From: Halomonas sp. NO4
GTDB lineage: Bacteria > Pseudomonadota > Gammaproteobacteria > Pseudomonadales > Halomonadaceae
NCBI RefSeq assembly: GCF_010994375.1
Contig: NZ_WHMA01000008.1
Coordinates: forward strand, 62,001 to 126,000
Reading direction: 5' to 3'
Length of the DNA: 64,000 bases
Shown: positions 42,469 through 51,761 of the stretch, one piece after another
Layout: each line of letters begins with the position of its first letter
How positions within the stretch are numbered: the first letter of the stretch is position 1
The notes under the pieces: generated by a model
Told to the model about the DNA's origin: nothing
Databases searched by the model: none
The model's input: the letters and a program-made list of their open reading frames with translations, nothing else
Program-made: the position numbers and the translations under genes

Positions 42469-44424
42469 TCAGCTCGACGGCAGCAGCTGCTTGAGACGAC
42501 CGCCGTAGAGCTCGGCGGCGACCTTGAAGCGCCCGATCAGCCCCGACATCTCGCCGGCCTGGTCGTCCAGCGAGCGGCTCGCCGCGGCCACCTGCTCGAC
42601 GAGAGCGGCATTCTCCTGGGTGGTCTGCTCGAGCTGGGCCACCGCCTGGTTGATCTGCTCGATACCCGCCGACTGCTCGGTGGTGGCCGCCGACATGTCG
42701 CTGACCAGGTCGGCGACCTGGCGCACCTCGCGGGTGATCGCCGCCAGGGCATCATGGGTCTCGCTCACCAGGCCGTCGCCCTTGGCCACGCGCTGGGCGT
42801 TGTTGTCGATGAGTCGGCGAATCTTCTCCGCCTCGTCGGCACTGCGGCTGGCCAGCTTGCGCACTTCGCCGGCCACCACGGCGAAGCCGCGCCCGTGCTC
42901 GCCGGCGCGTGCCGCCTCCACCGAGGCGTTGAGCGCCAGCAGGTTGGTCTGGAAGGCGATGCTGTCGATGGCCTCGACGATGGCGTTGATCTGGCGATTG
43001 GCCTCGTGGATCTCGCGCATGGCATCGCGTGCCTGGGCGGCCACCTGGCTCGCCTGGTCGGCGCGGCTCGCCGTCGCCTCGCTCATGCGCTGGGCCTCGC
43101 GGGCGTTATCCGCCGACTGGCGCACCGTGGAGGTGATCTGCTCCATGCTGGTGGCGGTCTCCACCAACGACGAGGACTGCTCCTCGGTGCGGCTGGCCAG
43201 GTCCTGGTTGCCCTGGGCGATCTCGCCGCTGGCCGAGGTCACGCCCGAGGCGCCCTGCTGGATGCTCGCCACCAGTGCCTCCATGCTCTCGGTGGAGGCA
43301 TTGAAGGCCGCATAGAAGCGGGAGAGCTCGTCGGTGCCGGGCACCGGCAGGCGCTGGGTCAGGTCGCCGTCGCGCTCGGCGATCTGGCGCAGGGCGGCCT
43401 GCAGGGGGCCGACGATGCTGCGCACCAGCAGGGCGGCCAGCAGCAGGGCCGCGCCGACGGCCAGGCCGGCAAACAGCGCGAAGCGCCACAGCTCGCCACG
43501 GGCATCGGCCGCCAGTGCCTCGGCATCGGCCAGCACGCCGGCGGCCATCGCCTCTTCCACTCCCTTGAGACGCTCGATCTTGGCCGTCTGGGTATCGAAC
43601 CAGCGCGCCGCATCGAGCCCGTAGCCGCCGTTGACGCCCTGGTTGACGGCGATCTGTCGCATCATGGTGAGCCGGCCGGCATCCTCGTGCTCCGCGGTGG
43701 CGGCCTGGTAGCGCTCGCTCATCGCCGGCCGGGCCAGGGCCAGGAAGCTATCCTCGAAGGCCGAGGCTTGGCCGAGCAGCTCCATGAAGGCGTAGTAGGT
43801 CTGGGGCGCCATGCGGTTGGCCGAGAAGGCGCCGGCAAGCAGGGCGCGCTCGATGCCCGCGGTTTCCTTGAGTTCCATCAGGGCGGCGTAGGCGCTGAGG
43901 TCGCGCGACAGCGTGCCGGCATCGACCCTGGCAGTGAGGCGCGTCGCGATCTCCATCAGGGTGCCGTTGAGGCCGCTGTAGTAGGCCAGCGACTCGCTCG
44001 GCTTGATCGCCAGGGAGTCGATGGCAGCCCGCCGCGAGGCCAGTTCGGCGAGGTCGGCGTCGAGACCCTCGCTGAGCGCGGCGATCCGCGGGTCCCCGCC
44101 GGCATCGAGCGCGGACGAGCTGCTGCGAAACGCCGCCAGCCGCTCGTCCGCGCGGCCGCGCTGCTCGGCCAGACGATTGCCGAAGCTCTCGCCGTCGCTG
44201 CTTAGGTAGCCCGAGGAGAGGCCGCGCTCCACCTGGAGTTCGTGCACCAGATCGCCGACCCGATTGGCCAGGTGGGTCATCTGCTCCACCTCGGCCATGT
44301 CGGCGGCCAGCTGCTGCCGCTCGAGGATGCCGCTGGCCGCCAGCCAGGCGATGACGAGAATGGGAAGGGCCAGCGCAAGCAGGAACTTGCGCGACATGGA
44401 AATACGATGAAGGACATGGGTCAT
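42469..44424 (-). CDS. Methyl-accepting chemotaxis protein with NIT sensor domain
   Basis: A 651-aa receptor. Order: a membrane helix (12-32), a long periplasmic helical domain with the NIT signature ([18 protein letters not shown]), a second helix near 325, HAMP, then the signalling domain. The signalling hairpin tip is [19 protein letters not shown], split over the fold. NIT domains sense nitrate/nitrite, and the same fold may bind other small ligands. No CheW-binding pentapeptide for methylation enzymes is visible at the end. It stands alone, convergent with the GhrA-like gene. Confidence 0.93.
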   Translation of the reverse strand: MTHVLHRISMSRKFLLALALPILVIAWLAASGILERQQLAADMAEVEQMTHLANRVGDLVHELQVERGLSSGYLSSDGESFGNRLAEQRGRADERLAAFRSSSSALDAGGDPRIAALSEGLDADLAELASRRAAIDSLAIKPSESLAYYSGLNGTLMEIATRLTARVDAGTLSRDLSAYAALMELKETAGIERALLAGAFSANRMAPQTYYAFMELLGQASAFEDSFLALARPAMSERYQAATAEHEDAGRLTMMRQIAVNQGVNGGYGLDAARWFDTQTAKIERLKGVEEAMAAGVLADAEALAADARGELWRFALFAGLAVGAALLLAALLVRSIVGPLQAALRQIAERDGDLTQRLPVPGTDELSRFYAAFNASTESMEALVASIQQGASGVTSASGEIAQGNQDLASRTEEQSSSLVETATSMEQITSTVRQSADNAREAQRMSEATASRADQASQVAAQARDAMREIHEANRQINAIVEAIDSIAFQTNLLALNASVEAARAGEHGRGFAVVAGEVRKLASRSADEAEKIRRLIDNNAQRVAKGDGLVSETHDALAAITREVRQVADLVSDMSAATTEQSAGIEQINQAVAQLEQTTQENAALVEQVAAASRSLDDQAGEMSGLIGRFKVAAELYGGRLKQLLPSS

Positions 44425-44757
44425 GAGATGCTTACCTGCCGAACCTGAGTGATCGCAACAAGAAAGTGCGGTGGAAATCGGGTGGTGCGTGATTGTTGTT
44501 GTGATATCAGCCGGCTGTCTCCCAGGACCGGTACCGACTGGGACCGGTCACGCAAAGGGCTACGCGGTTACCGTCAATGTCGGCCTGGAAAGGTTCGCCT
44601 TTAGTCCAATGGTCATGAAAGCGTCATAAATTTGACCGACATCATGTCCGCTACGCGGGGCGGACCGACAAACCGGGGGTTGTGCTCCGGCTACACGAAC
44701 CGCACATCAATGAGTAGGCTGATAGGAGAGAGCCCACTCACTGCACGGAGGTACGCC
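44425..44757. other. Intergenic region between chemoreceptor and pncA
   Basis: About 330 bases of lower GC carrying the divergent promoters of the chemoreceptor and pncA-pncB. A direct repeat GGACCGGT occurs at 44525 and 44541 (16-base period); it may be an operator. No convincing gene: the frame from 44632 into pncA lacks a start signal before 44758. Confidence 0.5.
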
Positions 44758-45324
44758 ATGACGACGCACGTCGATTACGGCCCCCACGACCTGCTGCTGG
44801 TCGTGGACATGCAGAACGACTTCTGCGAGGGCGGCGCCCTGGCAGTGTCGGGCGGTGCCGCCCTGGTACCGGGCATCAATGCGCAGATCCAGGCCGCCCG
44901 CGAAGCCGGCGCCTTGGTGGCCGCCTCCCGCGACTGGCACCCCGTCGATCATGTGAGCTTCGAGCATCGCGGCGGGCCCTGGCCGGTGCACTGCGTCCAG
45001 GACACGCAGGGGGCGGCCTTTCACCCGGATCTCGCCCTCACCGACGATGTCATCCGCGTGAGCAAGGCCACCGCCTTCGACGCCGACGCCTACTCCGCCT
45101 TCGACGGCACCGGCTTCGGCGGCTACCTGCGCGACCGCGGCATCCAGCGGGTGGTGGTGTGCGGCCTGGCCATGGACGTTTGCGTGCAGGCTACCGCCAA
45201 GGATGCGCTCAAGGAGGGCTTCAAGGTGGTACTGCTCGAGACGCTGACCGAACCGGTCGACCCCGAGGCGCGCGGTCGCATCCGCGAAGAGCTCGAGCAG
45301 GCTGGCGCCGAGGTCCGCGCATGA
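44758..45324 (+). CDS. pncA: Nicotinamidase
   Basis: A 188-aa isochorismatase-fold enzyme that deaminates nicotinamide to nicotinate in NAD salvage. The triad is Asp17 (VVDMQNDF), Lys103 (VSKATAFD) and Cys142 (AMDVCVQAT). The metal ligands lie in SRDWHPVDHVSF. CGGAGG stands seven bases before ATG 44758. The stop overlaps the pncB start in ATGA, so the two salvage enzymes are made together. Confidence 0.93.
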   Translation: MTTHVDYGPHDLLLVVDMQNDFCEGGALAVSGGAALVPGINAQIQAAREAGALVAASRDWHPVDHVSFEHRGGPWPVHCVQDTQGAAFHPDLALTDDVIRVSKATAFDADAYSAFDGTGFGGYLRDRGIQRVVVCGLAMDVCVQATAKDALKEGFKVVLLETLTEPVDPEARGRIREELEQAGAEVRA

Positions 45325-46667
45325 GCCAGCGCCCGCCCTACGGCGTCGACGACAGCGACCTCGCGCTGCTCACCGACCTCTACCAGTTGACCATGCTGCA
45401 GGCCTACTGGAAGGAAGGCATGGAGGAGCGCGCCACCTTCAGCCTCTACTTCCGCAAGCTGCCGCCGACGCGGCGCTTCATGCTCGCCTGCGGCCAGCAG
45501 CACGCCGCCGAGCTGGCCACCCGGCTGCGCTTCAGCGATGCCCACCTCGCCAGCCTGGCCGAGACCGGCACCTTCGACGACGCCTTTCTCGACTGGCTGA
45601 AGGACTTTCGCTTCAGCGGCGACATCTGGACGCTGCCCGAGGGCACGCCGGTGTTCGAGAACGAGCCCTTCATGGAGGTGGACGCGCCGATTGCCGAGGC
45701 GCAGCTGCTGGAGAGCCTGGTCATGAACCTGGTGCAGCTGGAGACGGTGATCGCCTCCAAAGCGGTGCGCCTCGTGCTCGCGGCCCACGGGCGTCCGGTG
45801 GTCGACTTCGGCCTGCGCCGCATGCATGGCATCGACGCCGCGGTGCGGGGAGTGCGCGCCTACCGTACCGCGGGGCTGGCGGGCACCAGCAATGTGCTCG
45901 GCGGGCTGCGCCACGACCTGCCGCTGCGCGGCACCATGGCGCACAGCTATATCCTCGCCCACGACGACGAACGAGAGGCGTTTCGTGCCTTCGCCCGCCA
46001 CTACCCGAACACCACCCTGCTGGTGGACACCCACGACACCCTGGCGGGCGTGGACAAGGTGATCGCGCTGATGGCCGAGGAGCCCGCGCTGCGCGTGGCC
46101 GCCATCCGGCTCGATTCCGGCGACCTCGGCGAGCTCGCCCACCGCTCCCGCGAGCGGCTCGACGCAGCCGGCCATGCTGACGTGAAGATCATCGCCAGCA
46201 GCGGCCTCGACGAACACAAGATCGCCGCCCTGCTCGACGACGACGCGCCCATCGACGCCTTTGGCGTGGGTACCGAGATGGGGGTGGCTGCCGACGCCCC
46301 GGTGATCGACCTCTCCTACAAGCTCGTCGAGTACGCCGACACGCCGCGGGTCAAGCACTCCACCGGCAAGATCAACCTGCCGGGTCGCAAGCAGCTCTAT
46401 CGGTGCTTCGACGCCGCGGGGCAGATGACGGGCGACGTCATCGCCCGGCGCGAGGAGCCGGGCATCGAGGGCGAGCCGCTGCTGCGACCGCTGGTACGCG
46501 GCGGCGCGGTGAACGCCGACGCGATGGCGCTGGCCGACGACGCCCGCGAGCGCGTCCAGACCTCACTCGACGCCATGCCCGTCACGCTTCGGCGTCTCGA
46601 CCCGGGCCGGCCCGACTACCCGGTCGCGCTGAGCTCCGAGCTCGACCGGCTCCGCTCGCAGACCTGA
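45321..46667 (+). CDS. pncB: Nicotinate phosphoribosyltransferase
   Basis: A 448-aa enzyme joining nicotinate and phosphoribosyl pyrophosphate with ATP hydrolysis. Family blocks: LTDLYQLTMLQAYWKEGM at the start, VDFGLRRMHG, GTMAHSYILAHDDE (the phosphorylatable His), and VGTEMGVAADAP. The C-terminal part resembles the shorter, non-E. coli type of NAPRTase. ATG 45321 is fixed by the overlap with the pncA stop. Confidence 0.92.
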   Translation: MSQRPPYGVDDSDLALLTDLYQLTMLQAYWKEGMEERATFSLYFRKLPPTRRFMLACGQQHAAELATRLRFSDAHLASLAETGTFDDAFLDWLKDFRFSGDIWTLPEGTPVFENEPFMEVDAPIAEAQLLESLVMNLVQLETVIASKAVRLVLAAHGRPVVDFGLRRMHGIDAAVRGVRAYRTAGLAGTSNVLGGLRHDLPLRGTMAHSYILAHDDEREAFRAFARHYPNTTLLVDTHDTLAGVDKVIALMAEEPALRVAAIRLDSGDLGELAHRSRERLDAAGHADVKIIASSGLDEHKIAALLDDDAPIDAFGVGTEMGVAADAPVIDLSYKLVEYADTPRVKHSTGKINLPGRKQLYRCFDAAGQMTGDVIARREEPGIEGEPLLRPLVRGGAVNADAMALADDARERVQTSLDAMPVTLRRLDPGRPDYPVALSSELDRLRSQT

Positions 46668-46683
46668 CGCGGCTCCCGGGCGC

Positions 46684-47244
46684 TCAGTCGAGGAGCGCCT
46701 GGAACTGCTTGAGCCATTCGCCATGGGCCGGCCAGGCCGGCGCCGTGACCAGCCGCCCCGAAGTGACCGCCTGGTCGACGGCGATCTCGGCGTAGTCGCC
46801 GCCCGCCAGGCGCACTTCCGGGGCGCAGGCCGGGTAGGCGGAGACGCGATGCCCCTCGAGGGAGACCGCCGCCGCCAGCAGCTGGGCGCCGTGGCAGATT
46901 ACGGCCATGGGCTTGTCGTTCTCCACGAAGTGACGCACCAGATCGAGCACCCGCTCGTCGAGGCGCAGGTATTCCGGGGCGCGGCCGCCGGGAATCACCA
47001 GACCGTCGTAGGCGGCCAGCTCGACCTCGGCGAAGGTGGCGTTGAGGGTGAAGTCGTGCCCCGGCTTCTCGGAGTAGGTCTGGTCGCCCTCGAAGTCGTG
47101 GATGGCGGTACGCACCTTGTCGCCCTCGCGCTTGTCGGGACAGACCGCATCCACCCGATGCCCCATGGCCTGCAGGGCCTGGAAGGGCACCATGATCTCG
47201 TAGTCCTCGACATAGTCACCGGCGATCAGCAGCAGTCTGGCCAT
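46684..47244 (-). CDS. DJ-1/PfpI family protein
   Basis: A 186-aa protein of the glutamine-amidotransferase-like fold. Nucleophile C117 lies in [10 protein letters not shown] and the companion Glu in [10 protein letters not shown]. The [10 protein letters not shown] segment is typical of the PfpI/YhbO branch. Proposed activities include chaperone, deglycase or protease; none can be inferred from sequence. Convergent with pncB, 16 bases apart. Confidence 0.9.
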   Translation of the reverse strand: MARLLLIAGDYVEDYEIMVPFQALQAMGHRVDAVCPDKREGDKVRTAIHDFEGDQTYSEKPGHDFTLNATFAEVELAAYDGLVIPGGRAPEYLRLDERVLDLVRHFVENDKPMAVICHGAQLLAAAVSLEGHRVSAYPACAPEVRLAGGDYAEIAVDQAVTSGRLVTAPAWPAHGEWLKQFQALLD

Positions 47245-47414
47245 GGGAGTCTCCTTGCGTGGATAGGGCGGCTGGAAAATGTCACGCTTTGCAAGCGAAG
47301 CCTAGTCGAGCGGGTCCATAGCGCAAATTCCGTGCACGCCGGAACCCGTCGGGGCGCGACGCGCTCCCACATTGGCCACCCCATGCTCAGCGGGTCTTGC
47401 CACGGGAGCCTTCG

Positions 47415-48086
47415 ATGCCGCACTCAGCCCTTCCTCGCCATGCGCAGGCCGCCCTGCTGCTGGCCGCGCTCCTGGCCCCGGCGCTGGCCTTCGCCGGCCC
47501 CGAACCCACGCCCTTCACCGCACGCTATCAGCTGGAACTGAGCGGCTGGCCCGATGCCACCATCGACCATCGCCTCGTGCGCGAGGGCCACCACTGGCTC
47601 AGCGAGATGCGCGCGGCGATCGCCCTGGCCCGCGGCGAGGAGCGCAGCCGCTTTCGTGTTGCCGCCGAGGCGGTGGAGCCGCTGCACTACGCCAGCAGCT
47701 ACTCGCTGCTGGGCATGGGCGAGCGCTACCAGCTGGCACCGGATGCCCTGCGCCAGCGACTCGACCGCCAGACGGCGCTCTTCGCCCTGTCGCGGCGGGC
47801 CCTTGCCGGCGAGTGCACCACGCCCTGCCGGCTCGACTACCAGGACCACGAGGGAGAGAAGGAAACGCTCGAGTTCCGCGTGCTGGCGCGGGAGCGCCTG
47901 AGCGTGCCGGCGGGCGACTTCCCGTCGGTGACGGTGGAGGCCCGCGACCCCGCGAAACCCGATCGCCGCCTGGTGCTGCGCTTCCACGCCGAGCTCCCCG
48001 GCCTGCTGCTGGATGCCGCCTACCACCGCGACGGCGAGCGCCGCAGTCGCCTGGCGCTCACCGCCCTGGAGCAGCCCCGGCCCTGA
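47415..48086 (+). CDS. Exported DUF3108 protein
   Basis: A 223-aa protein with a signal peptide (hydrophobic core [15 protein letters not shown]). The mature part begins PFTARYQLELSGWPDATIDH, the usual DUF3108 opening, and holds one Cys pair (CTTPC) that could form a disulfide. DUF3108 proteins are thought to be outer-membrane or periplasmic beta proteins of unknown function. ATG 47415 is preferred with GGGAG upstream. Alone between the PfpI and LysO-like genes. Confidence 0.82.
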   Translation: MPHSALPRHAQAALLLAALLAPALAFAGPEPTPFTARYQLELSGWPDATIDHRLVREGHHWLSEMRAAIALARGEERSRFRVAAEAVEPLHYASSYSLLGMGERYQLAPDALRQRLDRQTALFALSRRALAGECTTPCRLDYQDHEGEKETLEFRVLARERLSVPAGDFPSVTVEARDPAKPDRRLVLRFHAELPGLLLDAAYHRDGERRSRLALTALEQPRP

Positions 48087-48199
48087 CACGCCGCCCCATT
48101 GGCCAGCCTCCCGGGTTGGGCTAGAGTGTGCCGCTTCGGTTCGCTCAGCGGCGGGCCGTCACGCCTTTTCGGACGAAACCTGAGGAGAAGGGAATCTCG

Positions 48200-49129
48200 A
48201 TGCTGAGCGGTCTACTGCTGGTGCTGCTGCCGCTGCTTCTGGGCTACCTGGTGCCGGTGCCCCATGCCGGGGTGATGGCCGCCATCAATCGCGGCGTCAA
48301 CGCCACCATCTACGTCATCCTGTTGCTGATGGGCGTGAGCCTGGCCGGGCTCGACGACCTGGCCCGCCAGCTCTCGCGCATGGGCGGCCAGGCGCTGCTG
48401 CTCTTCGCGCTGCTCTCCGCCTGCAACCTGACGGCGCTGGCCTGGCTGGCGCGCCGCCCTCACGTGCGCCTCGACCCCGCCCGCACGGTGGCCGGCGCCC
48501 CCACCAGCAAGCTCGCCGCCCTGGCCGGCTCGCTGGCCCTGGTGGCGGTGGTCGTCGCCGGCGTACTGGCGGGGCTGGCCGCCGCCGCCCTGGGCGGCGG
48601 CGCGGCGCTCTTCGCCGGCGCCGAGCGGCTTGCCGAATGGGTGCTCTACCTGCTGCTGGCGCTGATCGGCTGCCAGCTGCGCAACTCCGGCATGCCGCTG
48701 CGCCAGATCCTGCTCAACCGCCACGGCCTGGCGATCGCCGCCACCCTGGCGGGCAGCTCGCTGGTGGGCGGCCTGCTCGCCGCGCCGCTGCTCGCGCTGG
48801 CCTGGAACGAGGGGCTGGCGCTCGCCGCCGGCTTCGGCTGGTACTCGCTCTCCGGCATCCTGATCGGCGACGGGCTGGGGGCGCGGCTGGGCGGCGTGGC
48901 CTTCTTCAACGACCTGCTGCGCGAGCTCGCGGCCTTCGTGCTGATCCCACTGACCATCCGCCGACACGCGCCGCTGGCCATCGGCTACGGCGGCGCCACG
49001 GCCATGGACTTCACCCTGCCGGTGATCCAGCAGCACGGCGGCGTGGCCTGCGTGCCGGTGGCCGTGGTCTCTGGCTTTCTGCTGTCGCTGCTGTCGCCGC
49101 CGCTGATCCTGTTCTTCCTGTCCTTATGA
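48200..49129 (+). CDS. lysO: LysO-like (YbjE/DUF340) lysine exporter
   Basis: Membrane protein of 309 aa with about eight helices. The family signature is in SGILIGDGLGARLGGVAFFNDLLRELAAF (split here), and the Asp and Glu in it are needed for transport in E. coli LysO. LysO exports L-lysine and toxic analogues. ATG 48200 has GAGGAGAAGG upstream and starts at the first helix; the 24 extra codons upstream are not plausible. Followed by a REP-like repeat. Confidence 0.82.
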   Translation: MLSGLLLVLLPLLLGYLVPVPHAGVMAAINRGVNATIYVILLLMGVSLAGLDDLARQLSRMGGQALLLFALLSACNLTALAWLARRPHVRLDPARTVAGAPTSKLAALAGSLALVAVVVAGVLAGLAAAALGGGAALFAGAERLAEWVLYLLLALIGCQLRNSGMPLRQILLNRHGLAIAATLAGSSLVGGLLAAPLLALAWNEGLALAAGFGWYSLSGILIGDGLGARLGGVAFFNDLLRELAAFVLIPLTIRRHAPLAIGYGGATAMDFTLPVIQQHGGVACVPVAVVSGFLLSLLSPPLILFFLSL

Positions 49130-49188
49130 CAATCAGGGCTATCATCGTAGTTATTTTGGGTTCATCGCAGACTGGCGTGAACTGGCTC

Positions 49189-49279
49189 TGTGGGAGGGAG
49201 CTTCAGCTCGCGAAGTAGCGCGCAGCGCTACCCATGGGGCGCCTACGGCGCCTTCGCCCGGCAGAGCCGGCCTCCCACC
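49189..49279. repeat. REP-like palindromic repeat, copy 3
   Basis: About 90 bases between TGTGGGAGG and CCTCCCAC. Its left arm (GGAGCTTCAGCTCGCGAA) is the same as in copy 1, and the right half (CGCCCGGCAGAGCCGGCC) the same as in copy 2, so the copies are of one family. It follows lysO by 59 bases. Confidence 0.85.
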
Positions 49280-49415
49280 CTGAAGTTTGCCAAACATGTT
49301 CACTCTAAAGTGCGAAGAGTCTTATTTAGTGGGAGGCAGCGCCATCCTCCCTCTTAGCCACTCTCTACCGTGGTTGCCATCAACTGCGAAAGCCCTGTTA
49401 TCACAAGGGGTAGGC

Positions 49416-49454
49416 TTGCACCAATCTTGCACTGTTGTTGATCATTGGCTGCAT
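49416..49454 (+). promoter_or_regulatory. Helically phased TGCAC elements upstream of baeS
   Basis: TGCAC at 49417, TGCAC at 49428 and TGCAT at 49450; the offsets are 11 and 22 bases. OmpR-family regulators such as BaeR often bind direct repeats on one DNA face. The same array, with four members, stands before spy. Confidence 0.55.
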
Positions 49455-49505
49455 CGCCATCGCCGATACTGAGGCGTCATCGCCACCGCTGCCGAGACCC
49501 GCTCC

Positions 49506-50924
49506 ATGGCCCTACGCCTGCCCCGTCCCGCCGTGTCCCGCCTGGGCATCAAGCTGTTTTTGATCATCCTGCTGGGCAACGTGGTGATCGCCGGCCTGGT
49601 GTTCCTGGCCGTGTCGCGCAGCCTCGACCGCGGCTTCATCGAATACCTGGAGACCACCCAGGCCAACCGCGCCGCGACGCTCGCCGAGGGGCTCGGCGAG
49701 GAGTGGGCAAGGCGCGACGGCTGGCAGTGGCTGCGCAACTCGCCCCCAGCCTGGCACCGACTGGTGCGCCAGCAGCTGTGGCCCGGCGAGCGCCGCCCGC
49801 CCCACGGCATCGAGCGCCAGCTGGGCGATGCCCGCGACTTCGTGCTCCACGATGCCCAGGGCCTGCCGGTGATCGGCCTGCCGCCCGACAAGAACGGCGA
49901 CGCCGCCGAGCTCGAATGGCTGCCCATCCGGCATGACGGCGAGCAGGTCGGCACCCTCGGCTATCGCCCGCCGCGCCAACTGCTGGCACGCATGGAGCGC
50001 GTCTTCCTGGAGCGCCAGCAGCGCAACTTGAGCATCATCATCGCCGCTCTGGGGCTCGCTTCGCTGCTGCTGGCCGGGGCCCTGGCGTGGTGGCTGGGGC
50101 GGCGCACTCGCGGCATGGCACTCGCCACCCGGCGCCTCACCGAGGGCGACTACAGCACCCGCCTGCCCCAGCGCGGCCGCGACGAGCTGGCCCGCCTGGC
50201 GGGCGACTTCAACGTCCTGGCGGCCACCCTCGAGGCCAGCCGCCAGGCCCGGGAGCGCTGGGTCTCGGACATCGCCCACGAGCTGCGCACGCCGCTCGCC
50301 GTGCTGCGCGGCGAGATCGAGGCGATGCAGGACGGCATTCGCCCGCTCAACCCCGACAGCCTGCGCTCCCTGGGCCAGGAGGTGGGACAGCTCGAACGCC
50401 TGGTGGCCGACCTGCGCTTGCTCTCGCAGAGCGACGCCGGGGCGCTGGAGGTCCAGCTCGCTCCCCTGGACCTGGCCGAGCACCTCGGCGCGCGCCTCGA
50501 GGAGGCGCGCGGCTGGCTGGCCGACAGCGGCCTGACGCTGACCGCCGACATTCACGGCCCGGCGTGGATGCGCGGCGATGCGCGGCGACTGCGCCAGCTG
50601 TGGACCAACCTGCTCGACAACAGCTGCGCCTATACCCAGGCACCGGGACAGCTCGAGGTGCGCCTCGCCGTGGTCGGCGACCGGGTGCGCGTCACCTGGC
50701 AGGACAGCGCCCCGGGGGTGCCCGAGGCGGCGCTGGGCAAGCTCACCGAGCGCCTCTATCGTGTGGAGGGCTCGCGCAGCCGCGCCAGCGGCGGCAGCGG
50801 TCTGGGGCTCTCCATCGCCGGGGCCCTGGTCAAGAGCCACGGCGGCACCTTCACGCCCTCGGCGTCGCCGCTGGGTGGGCTATGCTGGACCCTGGAATTC
50901 CCGCGGCTCGACGCCGCCGGCTGA
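49506..50924 (+). CDS. baeS: Envelope-stress sensor histidine kinase, BaeS-like
   Basis: A 472-aa inner-membrane kinase. Helices at about 15-37 and 175-195 enclose a periplasmic sensor; then come HAMP, the phosphoacceptor H258 (DIAHELRTPL), and the ATPase domain with N box (TNLLDNSCAYT) and G boxes (GGSGLGLSIAG). BaeS senses envelope damage such as indole, metals or misfolded proteins. The regulator follows after 15 bases and a Spy-like chaperone next, the same set as the Bae regulon of E. coli. Confidence 0.88.
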   Translation: MALRLPRPAVSRLGIKLFLIILLGNVVIAGLVFLAVSRSLDRGFIEYLETTQANRAATLAEGLGEEWARRDGWQWLRNSPPAWHRLVRQQLWPGERRPPHGIERQLGDARDFVLHDAQGLPVIGLPPDKNGDAAELEWLPIRHDGEQVGTLGYRPPRQLLARMERVFLERQQRNLSIIIAALGLASLLLAGALAWWLGRRTRGMALATRRLTEGDYSTRLPQRGRDELARLAGDFNVLAATLEASRQARERWVSDIAHELRTPLAVLRGEIEAMQDGIRPLNPDSLRSLGQEVGQLERLVADLRLLSQSDAGALEVQLAPLDLAEHLGARLEEARGWLADSGLTLTADIHGPAWMRGDARRLRQLWTNLLDNSCAYTQAPGQLEVRLAVVGDRVRVTWQDSAPGVPEAALGKLTERLYRVEGSRSRASGGSGLGLSIAGALVKSHGGTFTPSASPLGGLCWTLEFPRLDAAG

Positions 50925-50939
50925 CAAGGAAGCACCGCC

Positions 50940-51653
50940 ATGCACGACACCGACTCCCGCCGCGACAGCGTGCTGATCGTCGAGGACGAACCCAAGATCG
51001 CCCGCCTGGTCGCCGACTACCTCGAGGGCAGCGGCTTTGCCGCGCCCCAGCTGGACCACGGCGATGCCGTGCTGCCCTGGCTCCAGGAACGGGCCGCGGA
51101 GGATCACCTTCCCGACCTGGTGCTGCTCGACCTGATGCTGCCGGGCACCGACGGCCTGACGCTGTGCCGCGAGATCCGCCGGCGGTGGCCGGGGATGGCC
51201 ATCATCATGCTCACCGCCCGCGTCGAGGAGGTGGATCGCCTGCTCGGCCTGGAGTTGGGCGCCGACGACTATATCTGCAAGCCTTTCAGCCCCCGCGAGG
51301 TGGTGGCGCGGGTCCGCGCCGTACTGCGCCGCAGCCAGCCCAGCGCGGAGGCCGCCGGCGATGACGGCCTCCTCCTCGACGAGGCAGGCTGGCGGGCGCT
51401 GGCCGACGGCCACGACCTGGGCCTGACCGCCGTGGAGTTCCAGCTGCTCAAGGTGATGATGCACGCCCCGGGGCGCATCTTCTCCCGGGACCAGCTGATG
51501 GACCACATGTACCGCGACCACCGCATCGTCTCCGAGCGCACCGTGGACAGCCACGTCAAGAAGCTGCGCAAGAAGATCGCCGAGGCGTGGCCGGAGCGCG
51601 AGGTTATCCGTTCGGTTTACGGGGTCGGCTACAAGTACCAGCCCGGCGAGTGA
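50940..51653 (+). CDS. baeR: OmpR-family response regulator, BaeR-like
   Basis: A 237-aa regulator with a receiver domain (phosphoacceptor D64 in LLDLMLPG, Lys in YICKPFS) and a winged-helix DNA-binding domain (LMDHMYRDHRIVSERTVDSH at the recognition helix). Its probable binding elements are TGCAC repeats at 11-base spacing before baeS and spy. Co-transcribed with baeS. Confidence 0.9.
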   Translation: MHDTDSRRDSVLIVEDEPKIARLVADYLEGSGFAAPQLDHGDAVLPWLQERAAEDHLPDLVLLDLMLPGTDGLTLCREIRRRWPGMAIIMLTARVEEVDRLLGLELGADDYICKPFSPREVVARVRAVLRRSQPSAEAAGDDGLLLDEAGWRALADGHDLGLTAVEFQLLKVMMHAPGRIFSRDQLMDHMYRDHRIVSERTVDSHVKKLRKKIAEAWPEREVIRSVYGVGYKYQPGE

Positions 51654-51673
51654 ACCGACGGGGAGTGGCAGCG

Positions 51674-51711
51674 TGCACGAGCTTTGCACACTGCGTGCAT
51701 GGCGGCTGCAC
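51674..51711 (+). promoter_or_regulatory. Array of four TGCAC/T elements on 11-bp period before spy
   Basis: TGCAC at 51674, 51685, 51707 and TGCAT at 51696, spaced exactly 11 bases. Just downstream a perfect palindrome TGACAGTGTCA lies at 51727-51737. Four phased direct repeats are more than chance in 40 bases and point to cooperative binding of BaeR dimers. Confidence 0.65.
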
Positions 51712-51761
51712 ACCGGGGCACGAGACTGACAGTGTCATTCATCAGCCAAGGAGCTGCCGAT

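Larger units (their letters stand above)
49130..49505. other. Low-GC intergenic region between lysO and baeS
   Basis: About 376 bases at roughly half GC, against about two-thirds around it. It holds REP-like copy 3 (49189-49279), a small GGGAGG/CCTCCC hairpin (49331-49351) and the TGCAC array (49416-49454) before baeS. No gene is convincing. Confidence 0.55.

Noticed and set aside
47336-47371. Single REP-like arm (GCTCCCACA end)
   Set aside because: Only one arm is present and it lacks the inner blocks of the three full copies.
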